Source of the DNA: Candidatus Segatella papionis
Lineage (GTDB): Bacteria; Bacteroidota; Bacteroidia; Bacteroidales; Bacteroidaceae
Direction of reading: 5' to 3'
Assembly (NCBI GenBank): GCA_002297965.1
Contig: DBLF01000044.1
Coordinates: 4,748-10,403, forward strand
DNA: 5,656 nucleotides
Positions 1 to 4,182 of the stretch are shown here, one piece after another. How positions within the stretch are numbered: position 1 is the first letter of the stretch; each line of letters opens with the position of its first letter. A model generated the notes under the pieces. It was not told the DNA's origin. It worked only from the letters and a program-made list of their open reading frames with translations, and did no database searches. A program made the translations under genes and the position numbers.

Positions 1-3
1 GAT

Positions 4-17
4 TAAGCTATAGCTTA
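4..17. repeat. 14-bp perfect palindrome near the window edge
   Basis: TAAGCTATAGCTTA reads the same on both strands. It lies upstream of the terminator hairpin and at the window edge, so its gene context is cut off. It could be an operator, or chance in AT-rich DNA. No function can be assigned. Confidence 0.4.
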
Positions 18-33
18 TATAAATGGATCCACG

Positions 34-89
34 AGAATTCCCCTCTTGTCGATGGCTTCGGCGTTCGACTTGCAGGGGATTCTTTTTTT
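34..89 (+). terminator. Rho-independent-type terminator (or leader attenuator) upstream of the transporter gene
   Basis: The outer arms AGAATTCCCCT (34-44) and AGGGGATTCT (74-83) pair with one bulged T. An inner GTCGA/TCGAC stem (48-52/65-69) is capped by a C(TTCG)G tetraloop (56-61). A run of seven T follows directly (83-89). The simplest reading is the 3' end of a plus-strand transcript whose gene lies left of the window. Because it sits only 65 bp before the transporter start and no clear promoter is visible between them, it could instead act as an attenuator in the transporter's own leader. Confidence 0.75.
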
Positions 90-153
90 GATGTACAAAT
101 TTATCGGAACCAAATATTCAAATATACACATTTATTTTGTAGAATGATAAGTT

Positions 154-1119
154 ATGATGTGGCTGTGGAGATTCTTTCGTAAGTTTTCGTTGCCTTGCTC
201 CCTGGTGTTTGGAGCGGTGATGTATCTGATATTCGCCCATGTTCCTTTCTTGGAGCCGATAGGCGATGCATGTGGCCCGAAGTTGGTGGATATGATGCCG
301 GTGATACTCTTCGCCTTGCTCTATGTTACCTTCTGTAAGATAGAAATCAAGGAGATGAAGCCGAAGGCTTGGCATTTCATACTCCAGCTCATTCGTACCT
401 CGTTGGCATTGATGATGGTGGTGCTCATCTTCGAGTTTGGCGGCAACTATGAGACCAAGCTTGTGTTGGAGGGCGCTTTCATCTGCTTTATCTGTCCTAC
501 GGCTGCTGCGGTGGCTGTGGTCACAGAGAAGTTGGGCGGCTCCATAGGTTCGCTTACCACCTATACGGTCATTGCCAATATCTTTACGATGGTGATTATT
601 CCGAGTCTCTTCCCGATGGTGGAGAAGGGGGCTGATGTGTCGTTCTTGATGATGAGTGCAATGGTGTTCCGCAATGTCACCACCGTCTTGGTCGTGCCTT
701 TGCTCCTGGCTTTGCTGAGTCGCAGGTTCCTGCCGAAGTTTGTCGATAAGGTGAAGAGCGTGAAGGACTTGGGCTTCTATATGTGGTGCTTCAACCTCAC
801 CATCTTGATGGGCGAGACGGTTCGCAATTTTCTCCATGCCGAGGTTTCGGGTTGGACGCTAACCTTGCTCCTCGTCGTGCCTTTGTTCGTGTGTCTCATC
901 CAGTTTGCCATCGGCAAGGCTGTGGGCAGACATTTCGGAGCCAGCATCAGTGCCGGTCAGGCATTGGGACAGAAGAATACCATTGTGGGTATCTGGCTCA
1001 CCCTCACCTTCCTGAATCCTCTTGCTGCCGTGGCTCCTGGGGCTTACGTGGTATGGCAGAACTTGGTGAATGGCTGGCAGATTTGGTACAAGGAGAAGTA
1101 TGGCAAGCTGAAGTGGTAA
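154..1119 (+). CDS. BASS-family (bile acid:sodium symporter-like) membrane transporter
   Basis: A 321-residue, very hydrophobic protein with about eight to ten predicted membrane helices, roughly at residues 12-30, 44-61, 74-95, 105-124, 134-153, 163-188, 206-221, 233-254 and 267-302. Two segments resemble the paired unwound 'crossover' helices of the BASS fold: CPTAAAVAVVTEKLGG (114-129) and GQALGQKNTIVGIW (268-281), the latter like the conserved QN region that binds substrate and sodium. Length fits the family. It should act in the inner membrane as a sodium-coupled carrier of an organic anion. The substrate cannot be read from sequence; bile acids need not be it. Two Met codons open the frame (154 and 157), and 154 is taken as the start. 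No Shine-Dalgarno site and no convincing TAnnTTTG promoter is visible upstream. The gene is monocistronic here, closed by the hairpin at 1176-1222. GC content is visibly higher than in the right half of the window. Confidence 0.78.
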   Translation: MMWLWRFFRKFSLPCSLVFGAVMYLIFAHVPFLEPIGDACGPKLVDMMPVILFALLYVTFCKIEIKEMKPKAWHFILQLIRTSLALMMVVLIFEFGGNYETKLVLEGAFICFICPTAAAVAVVTEKLGGSIGSLTTYTVIANIFTMVIIPSLFPMVEKGADVSFLMMSAMVFRNVTTVLVVPLLLALLSRRFLPKFVDKVKSVKDLGFYMWCFNLTILMGETVRNFLHAEVSGWTLTLLLVVPLFVCLIQFAIGKAVGRHFGASISAGQALGQKNTIVGIWLTLTFLNPLAAVAPGAYVVWQNLVNGWQIWYKEKYGKLKW

Positions 1120-1175
1120 CCAATTCATCTTTTTTATAAGGAGATAGGATGGTTCTTTTCTCCAAGAAATATTTT

Positions 1176-1222
1176 AAGACAAAAGACACGGACAAATTCA
1201 ATTTGTCCGTGTCTTTTGTCTT
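1176..1222. terminator. Bidirectional terminator between convergent genes
   Basis: Two perfect 23-bp arms (1176-1198 and 1200-1222) surround one central C, the arms beginning AAGACAAAAGACACGG on each strand. The arms are A-rich at the left foot and T-rich at the right foot, so U tracts are available in both directions. It lies between the stops of the transporter gene (ends 1119) and the minus-strand Rpn-type gene (ends 1232), and so can end both transcripts. Confidence 0.85.
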
Positions 1223-1231
1223 CTTTAGTTT

Positions 1232-2209
1232 TTACTGCATCTTTTTAATTTCGTCCACAGTTGTATTGAGCATTTGAGCAATTGTCTCGATAGGCATCCC
1301 GTTTTTCTGCATATTAAGGATCATCGTACGGAGCATGGAGTTTTGTTCCTTGAGCTTATCGTCTTTCTCCTTGAGCTTATCGTCTTTCTCCTTGAGCTTA
1401 TCGTCCTGTTCCTTCAACTTATTTTCCTTCTCCTTGAGCATCTTGTCTTTTTCCAAGATAAGCGTATCCCTAGCTTCCAGCTCCTTGAAATACTCATCTT
1501 CCACATTCATCTGATAACGCATTTCTGGGTCAGCGGCAGCAGATTGAAGGCGTCTTACGATATATTCCATATCATCGTCACCCTCAAACTGTTGGTCATC
1601 CATTTTGATAACCTTGTTGTTATCTGTTGCGTTAGCCTGGTCAAAGACGCTCAATACCTTTTCCAATCTATTGTTCACCCTTCCATGCAGCAAAGGAATC
1701 TGCACAACAATGCTGTCATGCTGCAAACTTTCCACGAAAGGATCTGGAATGCCATTTTCCACGACATTCCCCTCATAATCATAAGTCTGGTGATTTACAT
1801 ACACGATAGGTTCCTTGACCTTTCCGATACGATGACCAAGCAGATAGACAGCAACCATAGGAATGGCAAACTTGTCGTTGGTCTCCTTCAGCATGTTCTC
1901 CTCATTGTTATATTGTAAGGCTAGATAACGGCGGAAGCGAAGTGTTTCCGTAGGAAGCCATGTCTTTTGTAGTTCGATGAGTATCAAGTGAGGCTTGTCG
2001 TTCTCGTCCAATATGGTAGCGGCAAAATCTATGCGAAACATCGAGATAGACTCACGACGAGTTACATTCGCATACTCATTTCTGCGAATTTTCACATCAA
2101 TCACCTTTTTCTTCAATAGGGCTCCCAGAATAGTCTTCGCTATTCTATCGTCCTCCATCAGGTATTTGAACACTGCGTCATAAAGTGGGTTTGCTACATA
2201 TACTACCAT
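1232..2209 (-). CDS. Rpn-family PD-(D/E)XK nuclease / putative transposase with C-terminal coiled coil
   Basis: A 325-residue protein of the Rpn/PDDEXK-type 'transposase' family, whose studied members (E. coli RpnA) are DNA endonucleases that promote RecA-independent recombination. The N-terminus NPLYDAVFKYLMED (7-20) is the typical family opening. Acidic D61 in FRIDFAATI and E79-L-Q81-K82 in LILIELQKTW fit the D...ExQ/K active-site pattern, so the core looks intact. An acidic linker (205-214) leads to a charged coiled coil (about 245-292) made of KLKEKDD-type heptads. The last 30 residues (GMPIETIAQMLNTTVDEI) resemble a small helix-turn-helix, as is common in the family. The ATG at 2207-2209 is supported by GGAGG seven bases upstream and by the promoter at 2253-2284. 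It is divergent from a second Rpn-type gene. Real DNA targets and role in the host are unknown. Confidence 0.82.
   Translation of the reverse strand: MVVYVANPLYDAVFKYLMEDDRIAKTILGALLKKKVIDVKIRRNEYANVTRRESISMFRIDFAATILDENDKPHLILIELQKTWLPTETLRFRRYLALQYNNEENMLKETNDKFAIPMVAVYLLGHRIGKVKEPIVYVNHQTYDYEGNVVENGIPDPFVESLQHDSIVVQIPLLHGRVNNRLEKVLSVFDQANATDNNKVIKMDDQQFEGDDDMEYIVRRLQSAAADPEMRYQMNVEDEYFKELEARDTLILEKDKMLKEKENKLKEQDDKLKEKDDKLKEKDDKLKEQNSMLRTMILNMQKNGMPIETIAQMLNTTVDEIKKMQ
1348..1452 (-). repeat. Five 21-bp tandem units coding coiled-coil heptads
   Basis: Units start at 1348, 1369, 1390, 1411 and 1432 (plus-strand CCTTGAGCTTATCGTCTTTC type). The first two are identical over 21 bp, the third differs only near its end, and the fourth and fifth have diverged. 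Each unit codes one seven-residue heptad (KLKEKDD type) of the Rpn-type protein, so gain or loss of units keeps the reading frame and changes coiled-coil length by one heptad. Confidence 0.85.
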
Positions 2210-2216
2210 ATCCTAT

Positions 2217-2221
2217 CCTCC
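2217..2221 (-). promoter_or_regulatory. Shine-Dalgarno site GGAGG of the minus-strand Rpn-type gene
   Basis: Minus-strand GGAGG is separated by seven bases from the ATG at 2207-2209. Strong Shine-Dalgarno sites are uncommon in Bacteroidetes, so this one fixes the start and may imply comparatively strong translation. Confidence 0.6.
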
Positions 2222-2242
2222 AATATATTAAATGTTTAATCA

Positions 2243-2277
2243 GAATCAGCTGCAAACTTACGATTTTTTTCTGATTC
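2243..2277. promoter_or_regulatory. Candidate operator: 7-bp inverted repeat around the -7 element
   Basis: GAATCAG (2243-2249) and CTGATTC (2271-2277) are exact inverted copies with 21 bp between them, and that spacer contains the TAAGTTTG -7 element. About two helical turns separate the half-sites, a geometry usable by a dimeric repressor. With arms this short, chance is possible. Confidence 0.3.
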
Positions 2278-2284
2278 CACCAAA
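2253..2284 (-). promoter_or_regulatory. Bacteroidetes-type promoter for the minus-strand Rpn-type gene
   Basis: On the minus strand, TTTG (2284-2281) is followed by exactly 20 bp and TAAGTTTG (2260-2253), matching the sigma-ABfr pattern TTTG / TAnnTTTG. The predicted transcript starts near 2245, giving a leader of roughly 35-40 bases before the ATG at 2209. Confidence 0.75.
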
Positions 2285-2328
2285 GAAAAAAGCGGAAAAC
2301 TCATCGTAACATGAAAATTTGTTTTTGA

Positions 2329-2365
2329 AACGCCTAACGGAGTGTTGGCATGTCCGGCGCTACGG
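2329..2365. repeat. REP-like hairpin, copy A
   Basis: A 37-bp unit: AACGCCTAACG leading into a hairpin with left arm CGGAGTGTTGG (2338-2348), loop CATGT and right arm CCGGCGCTACG (2354-2364). As RNA the stem pairs using several G-U wobbles. It matches copy B at 3221-3257 in 32 of 37 positions in the same orientation. It lies between the two divergent promoters of the Rpn-type genes. Confidence 0.75.
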
Positions 2366-2401
2366 GAAAATCCTACGTTCAATAAAAAAGTCGAATAAAT
2401 C

Positions 2402-2433
2402 TTTGGTGTATTCGAAAATAAAACGTATCTTTG
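2402..2433 (+). promoter_or_regulatory. Bacteroidetes-type promoter for the plus-strand Rpn-type gene
   Basis: TTTG (2402-2405), exactly 20 bp, then TATCTTTG (2426-2433) match the TTTG / TAnnTTTG consensus. The transcript would start about 2440, giving a leader of some 25 bases before the ATG at 2466. This excludes the upstream in-frame ATG at 2319 as the start. No Shine-Dalgarno site is evident. Confidence 0.75.
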
Positions 2434-2465
2434 TCGGCAGATTTAAGAATCTCAAACTGATTGAT

Positions 2466-2999
2466 ATGGGTAGATACATTAACCCTTTCACCGATTGGGG
2501 GTTCAAACGCCTCTTCGGTCAAGAATTCAGCAAGGACTTGCTGATTAATTTCTTGAACGACCTTTTTGAAGGAGAATTCCAGATAAAGGACGTTACTTTT
2601 AAAGATAAGGAACTACTTGGCGAGTCTAACGACTTGCGTGGTTGCTTTGAAAAGTGGATTTATGTTTTGAAGCATATGGAAGCATTGGAAAGATTGCCGT
2701 TTACGGCACAAAAGAAGATATTCAATCACCTTGCCAAGTTGGCGGATATTCGCTGTATGAGCAGTGAAGAGCAGGAGAAGTATGACGAAAGCGTTAAGGC
2801 TGTCGATGATTACTACTCTGGTCTTTATGGGTCATATATGGAAGGTGAGGAGAATGGTCGTGCGGAAGGTCGTGCGGAAGGTGAACTTTCTAAAGGTCTG
2901 TCTGTTGCCCGTAACCTATTGGCTATGGGAATGACATTACCTCAGATCATGAAGGCTACAGGATTAAATGAAAGGCAATTGAAGCAACTTCTGTCATAG
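2466..2999 (+). CDS. Rpn-family protein, internally deleted (catalytic core missing)
   Basis: A 177-residue protein. The opening MGRYINPFTDWGFKRLFGQE is the conserved N-terminus of a very common Bacteroidales Rpn/PDDEXK-type group, and the C-terminal half (FEKWIYVLKHMEALERLPF, 61-79, onward) matches that group's second half. From memory, members run close to 300 residues and hold the active site (FDIYC... then VEMQ) just after the DLRG seen here at 56-59. Here DLRGC (56-60) joins straight to FEKW (61-64), so about 100 or more residues including both catalytic motifs seem to be lost without breaking the frame. The tail has a GRAEGRAEG repeat (two 12-bp units, 2856-2879) and a helix-turn-helix-like end (MTLPQIMKATGLNERQLKQLL). 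The ATG at 2466 is chosen because family similarity begins there and the promoter ends just before it. Likely an inactive remnant, or a protein keeping only binding functions. Confidence 0.75.
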   Translation: MGRYINPFTDWGFKRLFGQEFSKDLLINFLNDLFEGEFQIKDVTFKDKELLGESNDLRGCFEKWIYVLKHMEALERLPFTAQKKIFNHLAKLADIRCMSSEEQEKYDESVKAVDDYYSGLYGSYMEGEENGRAEGRAEGELSKGLSVARNLLAMGMTLPQIMKATGLNERQLKQLLS

Positions 3000-3025
3000 T
3001 GAAGGTTATATTCCGCTAGGCGTTC

Positions 3026-3046
3026 CGACGGATTTGTAATCCGTCG
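3026..3046. repeat. GGATT-AATCC palindrome 1 (outer left)
   Basis: Arms CGACGGATT and AATCCGTCG, nine perfect base pairs, loop TGT. It is followed by TTAAAAAAAGG, and lies 26 bases after the stop of the plus-strand Rpn-type gene. Confidence 0.8.
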
Positions 3047-3074
3047 TTAAAAAAAGGTTCGACCTATTTAGTTT

Positions 3075-3091
3075 GCGGATTTGCAATCCGC
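3075..3091. repeat. GGATT-AATCC palindrome 2 (inner left)
   Basis: Arms GCGGATT and AATCCGC, seven perfect base pairs, loop TGC. Its centre lies 47 bp from that of palindrome 1. Confidence 0.8.
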
Positions 3092-3102
3092 TCATTTACA
3101 AT

Positions 3103-3151
3103 AACTCCCGCTAGACTCTGTTGTTAAAAGCCTAGCGGGAGTTTGTATTTT
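3103..3151. terminator. Central hairpin with T-rich tail, terminator-like
   Basis: AACTCCCGCTAG (3103-3114) and CTAGCGGGAGTT (3132-3143) form a perfect 12-bp stem with a 17-base loop, followed by TTGTATTTTT. It can end the plus-strand Rpn-type transcript and perhaps the convergent orphan gene's. It also forms the centre of the foldback element and contains the CCTAGCGG motif that recurs in this region. Confidence 0.6.
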
Positions 3152-3154
3152 TAA

Positions 3155-3171
3155 GGGGATTACAAATCCCC
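3155..3171. repeat. GGATT-AATCC palindrome 3 (inner right)
   Basis: Arms GGGGATT and AATCCCC, seven perfect base pairs, loop ACA (the complement of the TGT loop of palindrome 1). It is the only copy with G-C rather than C-G just outside GGATT, and both arms have changed together. Confidence 0.8.
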
Positions 3172-3198
3172 AGGAATAGCGGTTGTGACATTGTTTGA

Positions 3199-3219
3199 CG
3201 TCGGATTGCAAATCCGACG
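3199..3219. repeat. GGATT-AATCC palindrome 4 (outer right)
   Basis: Arms CGTCGGATT and AATCCGACG, nine perfect base pairs, loop GCA. It runs directly into the REP-like hairpin copy B. Its centre is 46 bp from that of palindrome 3, mirroring the 47 bp between palindromes 1 and 2. Confidence 0.8.
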
Positions 3220-3220
3220 G

Positions 3221-3257
3221 AACACCTAACGTAGTGTCGGCATATCCGGCACTACGG
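3221..3257. repeat. REP-like hairpin, copy B
   Basis: AACACCTAACG leads into a hairpin with left arm CGTAGTGTCGG (3230-3240), loop CATAT and right arm CCGGCACTACG (3246-3256): 11 pairs, of which one is a T-G wobble. Same orientation as copy A (2329-2365), 32 of 37 identical. It sits four bases beyond the stop of the minus-strand orphan gene and could stabilise or end that transcript. Confidence 0.75.
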
Positions 3258-3261
3258 AACT

Positions 3262-3999
3262 TCACTTTTTCATTTCTTTTATATATTCATTATAAGATTC
3301 TTCTGTAGTAAATCCTTGTTTTTTACAATACTCGACACACCACTCCAAATAGTTTTCACAAATGTTGCTATTCAGTATTGAGGTCGCTATATAGGGTAGT
3401 TGGTTGTCTTTTGTAAAGAACAACGGTGTTGTGATATAAACTTTACTATAGTCAACATTTTGGATAAACAAGTCCTCTTTGTTCTCTACAAAGGCGAAAG
3501 TATTATCAACATAAGCATAACATTTATAGTCGTTTGATAACAAAAGGTCAAATTCATCTTTTGTAGGGCTGCCATCTGCAATCTGAGGATGAAATAACAA
3601 AACGTTATTGTTGTTTGCAGCACCCTGCTTGATGAAATTCTCATTAGAGGTCTTGCTCCATTCCTCGTCTTTGTTTTTTAGATACATCGCTAATATATAA
3701 GGAGACATACCTGCCTTATGGGTTTTCAAAAACATAGGGAGCAAAATATTCCCTGGGGATTTTTTCAACTCCAAGTCGCCAAACTTTCTATTTATCATAA
3801 ATGTATCACTTCCTAAGATAATTAAATTACTTTCGGTAAGTTCGGGAACTGGTGAATCTCCAATAAAATAACAGTCAGTGGGAGTTTTGGCTCCTATTTC
3901 TTGTTTATGATTATTTCTAAAATCAACCATTTTTACCTCAAATTCCTCTGCATCAGTTGATTCTGACAAAACTTTACTAATTTCTTCTTTCATTGACAT
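3262..3999 (-). CDS. Hypothetical protein, AT-rich orphan gene
   Basis: A 245-residue protein that I do not recognise. It has no signal peptide, no membrane segment and no clear catalytic motif, so it is probably cytoplasmic. The N-terminal 25 residues are charged and helical (MSMKEEISKVLSESTDAEEF). The middle looks alpha/beta, with hydrophobic strands such as NLIILGSD (58-65), NVLLFHPQ (132-139) and KVYITTPLFF (186-195), and an NNNN-containing loop at 129-132. Five cysteines (43, 160, 214, 221, 225) include three near the C-terminus but no clear metal-binding pattern. The C-terminus is Glu/Lys/Tyr-rich. ATG 3997-3999 is used; Met3 is an alternative. The upstream sequence is A-rich (AAAAGATCG) without a Shine-Dalgarno site, and I see no TAnnTTTG promoter, so it might be read through from the surface gene. 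GC is low (about one third in a 60-base sample by hand), unlike the transporter gene, which suggests acquired DNA. Confidence 0.7.
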   Translation of the reverse strand: MSMKEEISKVLSESTDAEEFEVKMVDFRNNHKQEIGAKTPTDCYFIGDSPVPELTESNLIILGSDTFMINRKFGDLELKKSPGNILLPMFLKTHKAGMSPYILAMYLKNKDEEWSKTSNENFIKQGAANNNNVLLFHPQIADGSPTKDEFDLLLSNDYKCYAYVDNTFAFVENKEDLFIQNVDYSKVYITTPLFFTKDNQLPYIATSILNSNICENYLEWCVEYCKKQGFTTEESYNEYIKEMKK

Positions 4000-4032
4000 A
4001 GTTACGATCTTTTAATTGTTTATAGATTGTAT

Positions 4033-4083
4033 ATGAATTTAAATGTATTGCAAGAGAAACCCTCGCAAGACATTTAAATTCAT
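4033..4083. repeat. Long imperfect hairpin in the intergenic region
   Basis: Arms 4033-4056 (ATGAATTTAAATGTATTGCA...) and 4060-4083 pair at 21 of 24 positions with a 3-base AAA loop; the outer 14 pairs are perfect. It lies between two minus-strand genes, 33 bp before the orphan gene's start and 99 bp after the surface gene's stop. A T-run (4087-4091) follows on the plus strand only, so for minus-strand transcription it is not a standard terminator. It may be a transcript-stabilising or regulatory structure, or a small inserted repeat. The rest of 4000-4182 shows no gene. Confidence 0.7.
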
Positions 4084-4182
4084 TACTTTTTGAGAATGCA
4101 ATCATCATCGGGAAATTCACTAACCTCTATAATTCAAATAGGGAGAAGTTATAGGATGAAGTTCATTCTCTGCTACAGATTC

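Larger units (their letters stand above)
3011..3234. repeat. 224-bp foldback/BIME-like element of nested palindromes
   Basis: The segment is an imperfect inverted repeat about position 3123. Outer arms 3011-3046 and 3199-3234 are inverted copies (29 of 36 positions identical). Inner palindromes at 3075-3091 and 3155-3171, and the central 12-bp stem 3103-3114/3132-3143, are placed symmetrically about the same centre. It fills the gap between two convergent genes. It resembles paired REP sequences (BIMEs) or a decayed MITE; no transposase is present in the window. Confidence 0.7.

Noticed and set aside
61..80. tRNA or tmRNA T-arm (GTTCGAC)
   Set aside because: The flanking bases do not form a five-pair T stem, and there is no acceptor stem or CCA end; the bases belong to the terminator stem.
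118..837. Minus-strand 239-residue open frame rich in His, Gln and Glu
   Set aside because: It lies opposite the transporter gene, and its composition is what the complement of a hydrophobic membrane protein gives. It has no family resemblance.
1149..1277. 42-codon plus-strand frame preceded by AAGGAGATAGG
   Set aside because: Despite the Shine-Dalgarno-like sequence, it runs through the terminator hairpin and into the end of the opposite Rpn-type gene.
1274..1918. Plus-strand 214-residue frame opposite the Rpn-type gene
   Set aside because: It is the antisense of the heptad repeat and core (runs such as LELIVFLLE), with no independent signals.
2319..2465. Longer N-terminus for the plus-strand Rpn-type gene from the ATG at 2319
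   Set aside because: The 49 extra residues run through REP-like hairpin copy A and the promoter, and family similarity starts exactly at the ATG at 2466.
3026..3219. CRISPR array
   Set aside because: The repeated units are short palindromes with unequal, symmetrical spacing (47, 80, 46), alternating loop orientation and no constant direct repeat or Cas gene.
3001..3261. Intact insertion sequence
   Set aside because: There is no transposase reading frame in the segment and no target-site duplication that I could identify, so only a non-coding repeat element is claimed.
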